Positions 1-11,139 are shown, numbered from the stretch's first letter. The stretch is 64,000 nucleotides of DNA from Ursus arctos (GCF_023065955.2 NW_026623008.1:21572001-21636000), one strand, 5' to 3'. Program-made: numbers and translations. The notes: generated by a model from the sequence alone, not told the origin.

Positions 1-960
1 TGTACTGAACCAGATACCTAGACCATTAACTACAGCCAGAGAGGTGGTGAAAATATAACAGGTCTGGTCTTTAGCATCAAAGACAAGGGTGACAGCTTTC
101 AGTCAATTCTTCCAGAGTTAGGGCCGGGCAACTGCCCAGTGGAAACAACAGCTGATGGTTGACTGAGTGGTCAGTACACCAAACCCAAGCATCCTGAGGG
201 ACTTCCTGGGACCAGAACTGGTGGCCGAAGAGTGCCCCTGTGGCTGAGTGAGGGGAGGTACAGTGACCCCTAAAGATGTGGTTCCACCTTTGCATATTAG
301 GGGGACACACCTGTGGGGCCACACTTGTTTCCCTCTTGAATATTCATTTTCGTTTAATAAAGCCGATGAGTGCCTTTCCAGCACCGTGGTCAGCGCCTGA
401 GTGGGCCCGACGCAAGATAGGAATATCTGGGTGCAGTGTGACGGGTGGGGCTGCACAGTGCCCCATAGGGGACCAGAAGCGCTTTCTAAAGCAGAGTGTA
501 GTGGGGTAGCTGGGTCAGGGAGGCAGGGCGTCCAAACCCCCCAGGAGTGCTTGCAGGCGGGGACCGCCTCCCTTTGCTAGAGGCTCCAACCAGTGCAAGC
601 GCACTTGAGTGAAGACGAGGCCTTGGGTGTGCATGTCGCAGGGGCCGCGCTGCTGAGACCTCCTGTCCTGCTGCCTGTAGCACCACCTGCTGAACCCCAA
701 TACTTTGCACAGATTTCTGGTCAATCTCCACATAAGGCTCAACAAAATACCTAAGGAGGCCCATGTAGTCTCTGTACCTGAATAGGGCAATTACATGTTG
801 CAATTTCTCTCTGGAAGCTGGGCGTGGGGTGGGGGTGGGGGAGATGGAGTCCAGTTGGGTGAGTAGTGAACTAGGCAAAGAACTTCTCCGTTACGGTCTC
901 AGGGATCCATCCTGGAGCCACAGCCTGCATGGTCCCAGAACTGGACTTGAATGGTGGGTT
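1..960. other. Gene-free GC-rich stretch
   Basis: Frames here are short and overlap on both strands without a recognisable domain. An AT-richer patch around 330-370 contains an AATAAA hexamer ('tttaataaagcc'), which could be the tail of an old LTR or LINE, but I cannot name a family. Nothing else is supported. Confidence 0.5.
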
Positions 961-964
961 CCTG

Positions 965-1085
965 TAATCGAATCTAACCCCTCTTTGTACAGGCAAGAAA
1001 TCCAAGGCTCAGAGAGATCAGTAACTTGCCTAAGATGGCACACGGAGTGAATAACAGGGTTGAGATTTGGACCCCAGTGCATGAG
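965..1085 (-). repeat. MIR SINE fragment, antisense
   Basis: Reads as the complement of the MIR core: 'aaggctcagagagatcagtaacttgcctaag' in split form (ctcagagag, taacttgcc), then 'gcacacggagtgaataacag' and 'gatttggacccc'. These match the usual antisense MIR order of 'gaggctcagagaggtt', 'acttgcccaaggtcac' and 'gattcgaaccc'. Decayed, ancient mammalian element. Confidence 0.6.
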
Positions 1086-1089
1086 ATTC

Positions 1090-2350
1090 CAGTGTCCAGG
1101 CCTTTCCCCTGTCCTGCATGGTGGTCTGTCTTTCCCCAGGAGAGGATCCTATCCAGTCTCAGGCCCATCTGTGTGCGTAATTTTGCTCCATCTGCGGCCG
1201 GTCCCCGTGACTTGCGGGTGTGGGTGGCTGCTGGGCCCTGGCTCTGTGCTTGCGCTTCCCACAGCTGCTGTTTATCCATCAACACGGTCTGGGAAGGCCG
1301 GGGAGCCAGGACCTGATTTGTACAGGGCTGGATGATGCCTTCTCTGCAATTCCTGACCTGGGCCCTGGGAATGCAAGAGTGGATATCTGTACGTGTCTCC
1401 CTGAAACTTCTTTTTTCTCGCCCCCTCCAGCTCTGCACCAGGCCTATCCGTGCGCCCCTGGACCATCGCAGCAGCCTCCTGACTGCCCTCCCTCCACTTT
1501 AGCACCTCGGGGCCATCCCAGATTCCCCTCCCCTGGTCCCTGGGGCCCTGCCGCCCCGCCACCCCTTCTCCATCCTCAACCATGTGGTTTGGGTAGGATT
1601 GGCCTACTCACAGCTTCAGGGTGGGGGCCTGATTGGCTGGAGTCAGTTAGCCATTGGCTACTGGCTTGGTTGGGAACAAATCAAATTGGAATCAGTGGGA
1701 TGTGGAGATGTTTGCTCTGGCTTCAGGGAGACAAATTGGTTTTTCAATTCAGCTACCCAAGGAAACCCTCTCTTCCCCCAATTGGTGTGACACATGGAAG
1801 TGAGACTTGGAGAGTATGGGGCATTGGAGGTGGGACTGGGTAGGGGAGGGGATGGGGGGAGGGATGGGGGGGTGCTACCATGCAGAGCCTGCAAATGAGA
1901 CTGCTATCAGAGAAGGCAGAGCAGGGAGATGAAGAGCACCTGGGTCTCTGGTGACATCGTTTGAATTGCTGGATCAAGCCACACCTGAAGCCAATATTAT
2001 GAGTCTGGGCCTCAGTAGGAAACACAATTGGGAAAATGGAAGGAAGTAAAAGTGGATCTGGATGGACATGAGGGAGATATCTGGCTTAGCTCTGGCCTTC
2101 TCAGTTATTTGAACCTATGCATTCCCTTGACTCTTCGAGGCAGGGTGAGTGGGACTTTGCTTGTCACCTCGAGGACTGCTGCTATGTATATCAAACAGGG
2201 TCCCACTTCCGTGACTTTGCTCATTCCCTCAGCCTGGATCGCCATCCCCTACCCCTGGAAATCTGATCTCCCTGACCTCTCCCAACCCTCTCCTTTAAGT
2301 CCTGATCCAGAAACCGAGGATAGGAAGGCTGCAGAGCACAATTAAAACCT
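1090..2350. other. Gene-free stretch; possible old repeat at 1580-2010
   Basis: A 207-codon frame at 1220-1843 (+) is Pro/Gly-rich, has no domain and is taken as chance. The part at 1580-2010 has phrases common in old interspersed repeats ('gcctgattggctgg', 'ctggatcaagccacacctgaagcc'), suggesting a decayed LTR or DNA-transposon relic. I cannot assign a family. A G-rich run occupies 1840-1873. Confidence 0.35.
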
Positions 2351-2354
2351 GTTG

Positions 2355-2465
2355 GGCAGACCCAGGTCCACCCGCTGTTCCACTACTTACCCTACTGTGA
2401 ATCCTTGGGCTGGTTACCTACCCTGTCTGAGCCTCAGCTTCCTTATTCACCACCTCTCAGATTCC
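2355..2465 (+). repeat. MIR SINE fragment
   Basis: Contains, in MIR order, 'tccttgggctggttacc', 'ctgtctgagcctcag' and 'cttccttattc', the tRNA-unrelated core and the 'cctcagtttcc' segment of MIR. Diverged and truncated at both ends. Confidence 0.55.
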
Positions 2466-2514
2466 ACCCAATCCCCATGACCTTGACACTACCTTAGGTG
2501 TGCTGGGAACATTC

Positions 2515-2640
2515 CAGACTTACCTCTGCCTCTAGGCTGCTGTGTGTCCTTGGGCGGGTCTCTCCTCCTCTCTGGGCCTCAGTTTCCCTCTCTGTAAATC
2601 CAGGGGTTTATATTCAGTGGTTTCCAATGCACCCTTCCCC
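2515..2640 (+). repeat. MIR SINE fragment
   Basis: Shows 'gctgtgtgtccttgggcg', 'ctctgggcctcagtttcc' and 'ctctgtaaatccaggg', the standard MIR succession. It lies about 50 bp after another MIR piece in the same orientation, so the two may be separate insertions or one broken element. Confidence 0.6.
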
Positions 2641-3104
2641 CTACCCTGTCCTCTCCGAATTTTCTTTGATTCTCTTGACTCTCAGTTTCTCAGTTCAACA
2701 GACAGACAATGCCATGGTTTCGTCTCCCACCGCGGAGGGAAGGCTACCGTGGGAGCAGCTTGGCGGCGTTGGGAAGCCTGGCACGTTCGCTACTTGTGTT
2801 TAATTACTTTAGCAACTGTTTACTGCCTCCTCGATTTCCTGAGCAAACAACCCCATTATTTGGGGTAATTTCCTGACACCAGCTTTGGTTGTGAGGAGTG
2901 GAAGCTTCGAGACATGGCCCCACTTCAGCCACCACCCCTCGGCGTGCTCACAAAGCTGAGCCCTCTGAGAGGGGCCGACGGACACCGAGGGCAGAATGCC
3001 AGCCTTCCCTGATGCCGTGGGACTCAAGGCTCTTCGCCTGGTCCCTGGGGCCCTGCTGCCCCGCCAGCCTTCGCAGGGCCTCCTAAGTCTGCAGCCTGAG
3101 GCTC

Positions 3105-3245
3105 TGCTGCCTCGTGGTTAGAGCAAAGACTCCGGAGCCCAGAGGACCTGGGTTCAGATCCCTGCTCTGCTGCTTGGCCTCTGTTGTGCCGTCAGGCAAG
3201 CGCCTGTGCTCCGTGCCTGTTTCCTCCTCTTTCCTCTGGAGGATT
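3105..3245 (+). repeat. MIR SINE, 5' part and core
   Basis: Begins in the tRNA-like 5' part ('cgtggttagagcaaagactc'), then 'ggacctgggttcagatccc' and 'tgctctgctgctt', continuing to 'tgcctgtttcctcctc'. This is the sense MIR order including the B-box-like 'ggttcagatcc'. Confidence 0.65.
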
Positions 3246-3249
3246 ACAG

Positions 3250-4620
3250 CTTCCCCACTTCTCCCTCCTCAAGGCACCTGCCCCATCCCTTTTCACATGG
3301 TGCGGCGGGGGCTCCCGTGGTCTTGTCTGACCTTGTCCCCTCCCCTGGCCACTGTGGTCTAGTCTACACTGTGATCTACCCAAGCGGGGCCGATCCTGGT
3401 CCCTCAACTCGCAGACCTTCAGGGTGGAGGGAAGACTGACTCGGCCCCCCATTCCACATGGTGGTTGATTCCCGGGGTGGGGGCGCTGCGGAGGAAGGGG
3501 CCACCTCGCCCCACCGGGCATCCCCTTTCCTGACCTGCCGCAGCCCCACGCCATCCCCCAGCTCATCTTTTTGCTTTTATCTCCATGGCCATCTTCCTCC
3601 CAGGTTAGCCCCGAAAACTGGACGCCACCCTCCTCCATGATGCGGTGCCACTCGGCACCCTCAGCCAGACAGCCAGACCTCGCTGCGGGCTCTCTTGCCA
3701 CCCACACCTCCCCAGGTGTTCCGGGGCCGTCTCTGTGCAGGTACAAACCCCCACGCATCACAGAAGGCCACGGGGCTGTGAATATTGTAGACCTAACTTC
3801 ATGGAGGGAGGTGTGTGAGCCCTGCTCCCTGACACCAGGGAGCTCTGTGGCCACCGTGGAGAGAGAGCAGGTGTGTGCTTTTTATCGGGAACACAGCAAT
3901 GTCCCTTGGGACTGAATTAGCCCCTTGGGGGTTGTAGGCTCACCCTGGAACCTCTCTCTGCACACGGAACACACAGTCTCTTCCCACTGGCCTGCCCGGT
4001 GCTCCCGCAGTGGGGGTAGATGATAAAATATGGCCACATTTCCTCCCATCCATTGTGTGTGTGCCTTTGCTGCGGGACTATGTCATTCATCCCATCAAGA
4101 GGTAGCCTGTCCTTTCCTTCCCCTTGAATCTGCACAGGCACACGGCCGGCTTTCCCGCTCACGTGCAGAGGAGAAGTTCTGTGCCCCTGAGTGTTGGCCT
4201 CAGGGCTTTTCCACCTCTTGGACAGCTGTCCTGAGACCACCGTGCAAGGAGGCCGGCCTGGTCTGCTGGAGGCTGAGTGGGCACGTGGGCCGCTTGGGTA
4301 CCAGGGCCAGCCTCCTACTGCTAGCTGAGTGAGGGAGGCCAGGCTGCACTTTCCAGGACAGATGGGATGCAGCACAGGACTAGGTCTGGGTGAAACCAGC
4401 TGAGAAACCTCCTAGCCAACCACTGGATTGTAGGAAATAATACGCTGCCATTGTTTTTAAGGTTTAAGTGTTTACGGTATGGGGTGTTTGTTACACAGCA
4501 ACAGCTAGCTGAGATGTTCCGCATTGGTGGTCTCTCCCAGGAGAGGAAAGTCAACTGCACGAGCACTTCAAGGGGGGAGGCTCAGAGGCAGAGTGCCTTG
4601 ACTAGTGTTTGGTACCCCAG
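3250..4620. other. Gene-free GC-rich stretch
   Basis: A 220-codon frame at 3192-3854 (-) overlaps several other frames, starts inside the complement of the MIR at 3105-3245 and has no recognisable domain. No splice-bounded conserved exon or repeat family stands out. The A/T-rich patch at 4430-4510 may be the edge of an old repeat. Confidence 0.45.
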
Positions 4621-4629
4621 CTGGGTAGT

Positions 4630-5110
4630 CTGGTTAGCCACTGCTGCATAAAAACATCCAGAAGTTAGTGGTGGGAAGTAACCACCAGAGCTTATGAATC
4701 AGGAATTTGGACGAGGTGGCGTGGGGATGTTCAAGCCCCGTTCCACAATGTCTCGGGACTCAGCTGGGAAGGTCGGAATGGCTGGCGGTGACCTGAACTG
4801 CGGGGCGTTGACAGTGTCTGGAGGATTGTTCCACACGGATGTGAGGGCTGAGCTGGGCTGGGGTGGGTTTAGAGGCTGGACTCAGCTGCAAATGTTGGCC
4901 AGAGACTTTCCCTGCGGCTTGGACTTTCTCAGCATGTGGCAGCCTCAGGGGTGGTGGGACTTCTCCCCTGGCAGCTTTCAGGAGCTAGCCCCGGAGGTCA
5001 CGTGGTTTCCATCATACATGATCGTACACAAAAGACTCGTGGGAGGAGAAATCAAAGAATGTGTAATGTTGTTTTTCAAATTGCCATGGTCTATGATGGA
5101 CAATATGGTT
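4630..5110 (+). repeat. Old LTR-type (MLT1-like) interspersed repeat
   Basis: Begins 'gttagccactgctgcata', a decayed form of the 'gttatctattgctgcataacaaa' start of a common mammalian repeat. It continues with 'cagaagttagtgg', 'aatcaggaatttgg', 'ctcagctggg' and 'gcatgtggcagcctc' in the expected order. I associate this with MaLR/MLT1 LTRs, but the family name is not secure. The same family lies at 33.5 kb. Confidence 0.5.
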
Positions 5111-5119
5111 GTGGCACAA

Positions 5120-5800
5120 AGCTGCTCGGGGGTTACCCTTGAACTCCAGGTGTCATATCTGGATCTGACCCACCCAAAGCTGTCAGTCGGTTCACTCAGC
5201 AAACACCCATGGTCTGTTCTCTTCCGTTCTAGAACCCAAGACGATGGGAGGTGGCTAGAGCCGTAGCAATACTCACAGGAGTACTGTCACCTCGTCTCTG
5301 GGGACACAGGGCTGTCAATGCTCTAACCCCCCGCCCCCCGCCCTCGTGGACGTCTTCTCTTCTCCAAACACAGCAAGAGCAGCTTACAGAGAGGACGCGC
5401 CTGGCTTTAATTCAGAGCCAGACTAGCCTAAGGAAACACGTGTGGTTGTGACTCCCTGGTCAGTGCAGTATGGAAGGCTTGGCTCTGGGACTGAAGGCCG
5501 GCTGGAGCAGCCAGGCAGGGTCCCCACTCATGGTACAAGCTGGTGAGACCCCCGCCCTTTCTGAGCTGATCTCCCTTCCAGAGAGAGACTCAAAGCTGGA
5601 CTGGGCCCCTGAGTAGGAGGAGAGGGAGACACGGAGCACAGCGCCCCGCTCCCCAGCTACGGTTTCCCACTGTCATCTGCTCTCTGTGGCCCTGCTGTCC
5701 CCGCCACCCCCCCCCCCCAGACGCTTGATAGAAGCCTGGTCTGACTCAAGGAGGGTGTCTTTTGGGGGCACATCCTTAGGCAGCCCCCATCCTGGCCTAG
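5120..5800. other. Gene-free stretch with C-rich runs
   Basis: No gene or clear repeat family. Two C-rich runs are visible: 'accccccgccccccgccc' near 5327-5344 and an uninterrupted C12 at 5707-5718. Confidence 0.45.
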
Positions 5801-5804
5801 AAAA

Positions 5805-6045
5805 GTCCTGTGGTTTAAGAGCTTTTACATGTAGGGTTGATTTGGCAACTGGGTTTCCAATTTGATTTCCAGGGGGAAAGGAGGATGGATTTACAGCTCC
5901 TAAAACATGTTCGCAGACTTGCTGCAGATCCACAGGAGACAATGGGCAGGAAGTTATTGATGTGACCTCTGACCCTGGGGGGGAAGATAATGAGCTTATC
6001 ATAAATCCATCTGCACGGGGTTTATCGCTGGCCACTTAGAGATGT
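5805..6045. promoter_or_regulatory. AT-rich non-repeat island with DR1 site (candidate regulatory element)
   Basis: About 240 bp of balanced, non-repeat sequence inside GC-rich, repeat-worn DNA. It contains 'gataatgagcttatcata' (inverted GATAA/TTATC) and, at 5963-5975, TGACCT-C-TGACCC. On the minus strand this is GGGTCA-G-AGGTCA, a direct repeat of nuclear-receptor half sites with 1-bp spacing (DR1, the type bound by HNF4 and PPAR/RXR). Function is inferred from composition and motifs only. Confidence 0.3.
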
Positions 6046-6394
6046 GGCTTGATGCAGACACACAACTCTCCAAGCGCCGCAGAGAAGAGGAACTCGAGGC
6101 GTGAACCCCAGGAAATGCGCTTCACTTGCTGCCTCCCCTCCGGGCTCTCTGAGAACTGGCTCTGCTTTAAGCCCTCTGGCTTTGCAAAGGATTGAGGTCT
6201 GCAAAATTCTGGCAACTTCAGAACTCAGGGGGGATCTCTGGGGACCCGGGGGCTGGCTGCCTGCCCTGCCCTCCCCACAACCCCTGACCAGCCCCCGTCC
6301 TGCAGCCCCCTCCCCTCAGCTGGGCCCTGGGTTCCCTGCAGGCTCTGAACAAGGAAGGGAGGAGGGACCCACTTTCACTGTGGGTTTGGGAAAG

Positions 6395-6570
6395 GGAGCC
6401 CTGGGTCTGAATTCCATGGGCTTCTTCCACCTGAGGACTATGGGACCCCGGGTCAGGTCCATGCACACCCTGGGGCTCAGTTTCCTTGCTTGTGAAAGAG
6501 GTGAGGAGACTTCCCTCCAAGCAGGGCTGTGGGATGAGATGAGATGTGGTATGAAGGGAGCAGCACAGTG
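6395..6570 (+). repeat. MIR SINE fragment
   Basis: Shows 'ctgggtctgaattccat', 'ggggctcagtttccttg' and 'cttgtgaaagagg' in MIR order. Its complement helps keep open the long minus-strand frame 6218-7084. Confidence 0.55.
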
Positions 6571-6609
6571 GGTGGGACGCGGCCCCGGGGAAAGAACGGA
6601 CACCAATGG

Positions 6610-6775
6610 TCCTCAGTCTCTCATCGTCTGTGTGATCTTGGATGTGTGCCTTAGCCCCTCTGAGGCTCAGTTTGCCCCTCTGTGAAGTGGGAATAGAGTG
6701 ATTGGCAATGCTTCGTGCTGTATGGGGCATGTGGTCAGTCATCAGGGTGTTTACTGACCCCGTTCTCCTGGGTGG
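6610..6775 (+). repeat. MIR SINE fragment
   Basis: Contains 'tctgtgtgatcttggatg', 'cccctctgaggctcagtttg', 'ctctgtgaagtgggaataga', a good sense match to the MIR core and 3' half. Confidence 0.65.
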
Positions 6776-6919
6776 TCGGTAGGGCCGCGGCAGAAGCTGT
6801 GGGTCTGGCCCTGAGCCGGCTTGGGTGGGTGGAGGGGCTCGGATGGTGATGGAGCTGGGGATAAAGCATCTCCCCTGACCCCTTCCCTGCCACTGGAGAA
6901 GTGACAACACTTCAGAAGT

Positions 6920-7035
6920 TACGACAAACTGAATCCTGGCCCAGCCACCAGCTGGGAGGACACGGAAGGTCATGTCCCCTCTCTGTGCCTCGGTTTCCTC
7001 ACCTGTAAAATGGGAAGGCTGAGAAGGTGTCAGAC
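6920..7035 (+). repeat. MIR SINE fragment
   Basis: Contains 'gaatcctggcccagccacc', 'ctctctgtgcctcggtttcc' and 'tcacctgtaaaatgggaagg', the best-conserved MIR stretch. Third sense MIR within about 650 bp. Confidence 0.7.
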
Positions 7036-7044
7036 ATGACTGAG

Positions 7045-7225
7045 GGACTTCCACAGGCCAGGCACTGTTCTGCATGCTTTGCAATAATCCCGCAGGGAGA
7101 CATCATTGTTAGCCCCAGGTTACAGGTGAGGACACAGGCTCAGACAGGGGGAGTAACTTGTTCAAGGCCAACTAGGAAGTGGTGGAGGCAGGATTCAAAC
7201 ACAGGCAGAGCTCACACTCCAGCTT
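7045..7225 (-). repeat. MIR SINE, antisense
   Basis: Reads 'ggccaggcactgttctgc', 'caataatcccgcagg', 'gttacaggtgaggacacagg', 'gtaacttgttcaaggcc', 'aggattcaaacacaggc', the complement of a nearly full MIR. It faces the three sense MIRs just upstream. Confidence 0.75.
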
Positions 7226-7229
7226 GCTG

Positions 7230-8200
7230 CCTGGGACTCTGAGACTCGATGAAGGAGGTGCAGGGTTCTGCCAACTTTAGAATGCTGTAGGCATGCCAGA
7301 TGAAGTCACCTTCTACGGGAAAGAGAATTTGAACCTAACATCTGCCATGTACTTTGTAAACTGTTAATCTTACATTTTGCTGAGACCACCTGATATTTGT
7401 GGGAAGATGGGTTGACGTCCAAGTTGGGGTGACTGGGGCCTGGAATTATCAGGGCAGACGTCCTGGAGGAGGTAGAGAGGTGGGCAGGACAGACCAGCCT
7501 GTGGTTCTGGAGAAGGTGTTGGGGAGGCTGAGCTCAGGGAGCCCAGCGAGGGCAGTGCCAGGCCCAGGGTCCAGCCCCAGGGCTCACTTTGGGACGCGGG
7601 CCGGGCTTCTGGAATCACTTACGTGGCTAGAAAATGCTGAGAGCCAGCCGCGTGCTCTGATGTTCCGTCAACATGGTTTGCTAGCACGTTGGCTGGTTTC
7701 TGCCTCTTTTGTTAAGAAGATGCCTGTTTCCTCATAATTCAATGTCATGGTTTTATCAATTCAGTGTCTCTTATCCTATAATCAGGGGTGAGTTGTGGAT
7801 TTTTCCCTCTGCATTTACTTAGTTATATTGACTTGTCCTTCCTCATTATTCAGCTAGTAATTCTTTTCATGACTGTCCGTAGATTTCCACATTGAGATAT
7901 TTCTTGATGCTCTTGTCAACGAGAACCCTGATTCACATGCACTGTTTTCATTTTGGACCTGTCTCACTGTAAAAACAACCTCGATACCTCACGGGGGACA
8001 TCTGTATACACACTTGTGGGGCCCTCACTGAGCTCACCGGAGAAGCCCAGGGCTCCAGGCAGGGGGCGGCTTCTCCACGAACTGCAGCTTCTCCCTGTCT
8101 TCGAGTGGACAGTTCTCACTGGGTGTAGAGAGCACATAGCCTGACCAGAGCCAGTCAATGGTGCCCTAAAGAGAGTCTCTCTACTTCTTTCATGTGATGT
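7230..8200. other. Gene-free stretch
   Basis: No gene. 7660-7950 is AT-rich ('cctcataattcaatgtcatgg', 'ttagttatattgacttgtcc') and may be a decayed LINE piece, but I could not match it to a family I know. The frames here are short. Confidence 0.4.
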
Positions 8201-8204
8201 CATT

Positions 8205-8275
8205 GTCAGCAAGCATTTACTAAGCAACACTGTATGCCAGGCCCTGTGCTAAGCCCTGGGCCCAGAGAATGTTCT
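8205..8275 (-). repeat. L2/MIR 3'-end fragment, antisense
   Basis: 'agcaagcatttactaagc' and 'tatgccaggccctgtgctaa' match the antisense tail common to L2 and MIR ('catttattgagcacctactatgtgccaggcactgtgc', read in parts). Confidence 0.5.
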
Positions 8276-8329
8276 TTTGAATATGAATTGGTCATTTCCC
8301 TCCCCTCCTGACTCCTGAAGCTGAGGACT

Positions 8330-8650
8330 CTCAGGCTTCTCCTTGATCCCAAGGTCAACTGTAGACTCCTCCCTAAGGCCTGTGTGGTCTAGCTCCTGCC
8401 CATTCCCTGCCCCAGTTCCCTCTCCTCTCCCCTGCTTTTTGCTATTTCTCTTCAGGCCCCCTTCCTGCCACAGGGCCTTTGCACATACAGTTCTTACCAC
8501 CTGGAATGCCTTTTCCTGTCCTTTCTTCACTTGGCTGGTCCCTCTTATCTTTGGGTCTCAGCTCAAATGTGACCCTCCAACCCTACCTGCTGACTTGGTT
8601 TCCCTCCCCTGATGTCCTCTCCCCAAGCCCTGGTTGTTCCCCGGCACAGA
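8330..8650 (+). repeat. LINE L2 3'-end fragment
   Basis: Contains the L2 3' signature in order: 'aaggtcaactgtagactcc', 'tgtggtctagctcctgcc', 'cacagggcctttgcacatac', 'ccacctggaatgccttttcc', 'ggtctcagctcaaatgtgac' and 'cctgctgacttggtttccc'. The segment comes from the ORF2 end and 3' UTR of an ancient L2. Small frames inside it are relics. Confidence 0.8.
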
Positions 8651-8659
8651 CTCAGTCTC

Positions 8660-9960
8660 CTGAGGGTTCTTTGTTGAACGATGAGGAAACAGAGAGGAGT
8701 AAGGAGCCCAGAGGCTCTCGGGTGATCCACACATCGGAATGGAACTTGCCTGTTTGACCCGGGTCTGGGTGAGTCAGAGCCGAGGGAGTCGGCCTCCCAG
8801 ACGCTGGCTGGACCCTCCCACCCCCATGAGTGAGGAGGCGTTGAGTGGCCCATCCCACAGGGACTGGCTCCTCAGTCCCCAGAGGAGCCCGGGCCTCCCC
8901 CTCCTCACAGTCATCTGCACCTTCTTGGGTGACACAGTTCCCGCGGTGACATTAGTCGGGAGACCTGGGCTGGGCTACAGCCACAGCAGCCCCAACATGA
9001 GAGGAGGTCCCTCTTTTGGCGCTGACACACTCAGGGCGGGTCGCTGGGCTCACCAGCGTCGCTCTGGGCTGACACAGGGTTCTGTGACCACCTCAGCCAG
9101 CAGGGCGCTTGGCTCTTAAAGTTCCCTCCAAGTGACAGACACCGCCTCTACATCTCCTCAGCCAGAGCAAGTCACAGGCCACGTCTTCCTTCAAAAATGG
9201 GGGAAAGGAGCCCCACTATGAGTCAGGAACGAGGGCAGGGCCTTGGGTCTCAGCCCCGGGGTGCTGCCCAGGTGAGCCTGACGGTGGGGGGAGCAAATGC
9301 CCTTCAGTCAGTCCAGTTCAGCCCACGCTTCGTGCCCCTACTGTGCCCGGGGCTGGGGGCCCAGAGATGACAGTGACCCAGCCCCCAGGGGTGGGTCAGA
9401 CGTGCCGAAGAGTCCCAATCCAGCAAGCGGTGGGCAGACCTGTGTCCCTGTCCTCCTGCCCAGGGTAGTGACTCTGGGGGTCCACACTCCCTGACTCGGC
9501 GTCTGGCCCTCCACGAGCCAGCCCCCAGCTCCCCACCCTGTCCGTCCAGGCTGGACTGAACTGCTTCCGGGTCCCCTCGCTCTCGCCTCTGAGCCTTTGT
9601 AACTACCCCCACTGTGTCTCCTAGAGGTCTCAGCCCGTGCTGACCCGGGGACGGAGAGGGGACAAGGGTCTCGCCGGGCTATGCTGCCTGATGACAAGAA
9701 GCAGGGATTGTACATTTGGGCCTGGGCCTGTCTAACTGGCCACCTTCAGATGTCTGGCTCTGCAAGTGTCAGCGCAGAGTAGGCTTAACTGCTTCAGCTG
9801 CTTGACCTCCCTGGACTGCAGTGAGGAGCCTTGGAGCCGAGATTCAGGCACAAATCCTGCTCAGCTGTTTGCTGGTTGTGGGAAAGGCTGCTGGCAATTC
9901 CTGAAGTTAGTAAATGGCTGCTGGAGTCTGCCCCAGGGGGGACCAGGATCTGAGCTGGGC
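8660..9960. other. Gene-free GC-rich stretch
   Basis: Frames of up to 126 codons overlap on both strands, GC-rich and without domains. 8680-8740 and 9825-9900 have faint MIR-like words ('aggaaacagagaggagtaag', 'gagccgagattcaggc'). No credible exon. Confidence 0.4.
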
Positions 9961-9964
9961 CTGG

Positions 9965-10110
9965 GGACACCAGAGTGGGTAGGACACGGTCCCTGACTTC
10001 ACTGAGCTCACAGTTTGGTGAGGAGAGGGGATTCGACAGGGGAGGGAGTGGCCCCTGACCAAGCAGGGCCAGTCAGGAAAAGCTTCCCAGAATCCAGGGC
10101 CACAATGTCC
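9965..10110 (-). repeat. LINE L2 fragment, antisense
   Basis: 'ggtccctgacttcactgag', 'ctcacagtttggtgaggag', 'gtcaggaaaagcttccc' match the antisense L2 phrases 'ccctgccctcatggagcttacagtctagtgggg' and 'gtcagggaaggcttcc'. Diverged. Confidence 0.5.
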
Positions 10111-10264
10111 TGTTGCACAGGCTGTGCACTGCCCAGCTCACACCTGTACCGTGACATGACTGGCTCTCCCCAGAGCTGGGCAGTCAGCAGCCCTGCCGGG
10201 AGGTGTGCCTGTGCTGTGTTTTGAAGGATGGAGAGCTGGAGCGGAATCATCACAACAACACACA

Positions 10265-10435
10265 TACACTGAGTGTTTCCGCTGGCCAGGCACTGCCTGC
10301 ACCATCTCATTTCATTCTGACGCAGGACTGTGAGTCCCATGTCGCAGTGAGGACACTGGAGTCAGAGAAGTTGAGCTATTTGTCTGAGGCGACAGAGTAA
10401 GGAGTCTCTGAATTTGAACTTGGGTTGGGCTGGGC
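10265..10435 (-). repeat. MIR SINE, antisense
   Basis: 'actgagtgtttccgctgg', 'ccaggcactgcctgcacc', 'atctcatttcattctgacgc', 'gtcagagaagttgagc', 'gaatttgaacttggg' follow the order of a full antisense MIR. Confidence 0.65.
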
Positions 10436-10570
10436 AGTGACTTTTGGAAAGAAGAGAAAATCTGGCCTCTGGCTTGGAGCGTGAGCTGCGTAGCTCATGT
10501 GCAGAGACCCTGGCCCAGGTGGGGTGGAGGCAGTGGTCAGGGAGAGGCTGGCGTGGCAGCCCTTGACTGG

Positions 10571-10607
10571 ACGTGCGCGCGCGCGCACACACACACACAC
10601 ACACACA
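10571..10607. repeat. (CG)n(CA)n microsatellite, Z-DNA-type tract
   Basis: Thirty-six consecutive alternating purine-pyrimidine bases: acgt, then about six CG steps, then about eleven CA steps. CG/CA alternation is the classic Z-DNA-prone composition. The tract is likely length-variable. Confidence 0.9.
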
Positions 10608-10614
10608 GCAGGCG

Positions 10615-11130
10615 TGGTGCACCCTCCCGTGGGTTTCCAAATTCCAGCATAGGTAGCATCAGTGGTCAGGAAACTAGAGGCTCCAGGAACCCCTCTTCCT
10701 CCAAGACCCTCTTTCTTTTAGGGAGAGAAAGTTCTGGAAGGGAGGAGGACTGTCTTGTTCATCAGGCACCTTTGGCACTGATTCACCAACAGATCTGCTG
10801 AGGGGGCACACCTCCCGGATGCTGTGTCTGGGGTCTCTCTCTGCCCCGGGCTGGGTCCAGTGCTATCCCCTCTTGCCCTTCTCTCCACTCCCTCTCCACT
10901 TCTGTGACCTCGGACAGGTCGGGCTTCTCACACAGCAAGGGGGGGCGACAGCTCTGGGAGGGCAGCGGAACCTCTTGACTTGCCCGGATACCAGCGATGG
11001 GGACGCAGGAGTGGCGGGCGGGGTGGCCACTGGGCCCCGGGGTCAGTGCTGGGAGGGCCTGGGTGCCGAGTGGCTGCTTCCGTCTTGTTTCTTTCGCAGT
11101 CATTCCAGCTTCAGAATTTTCTTTTTCTTG
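10615..11130. other. Gene-free GC-rich stretch
   Basis: Frames of up to 119 codons lie on both strands with no domain and no repeat family I can name. Confidence 0.4.
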
Positions 11131-11139
11131 TCTGTGTTT

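Noticed and set aside
3192..3854. 220-codon minus-strand frame
   Set aside because: GC-rich, overlaps several plus-strand frames, no domain; its last part is the complement of a MIR.
6218..7084. 288-codon minus-strand frame
   Set aside because: It runs across the complement of three sense MIRs (6395-7035); no domain or conserved start context.
9090..9115. CTCF-like 'ccagcagggcgcttgg'
   Set aside because: Differs from the core motif at several positions; single-site matches of this quality are expected by chance in GC-rich DNA.
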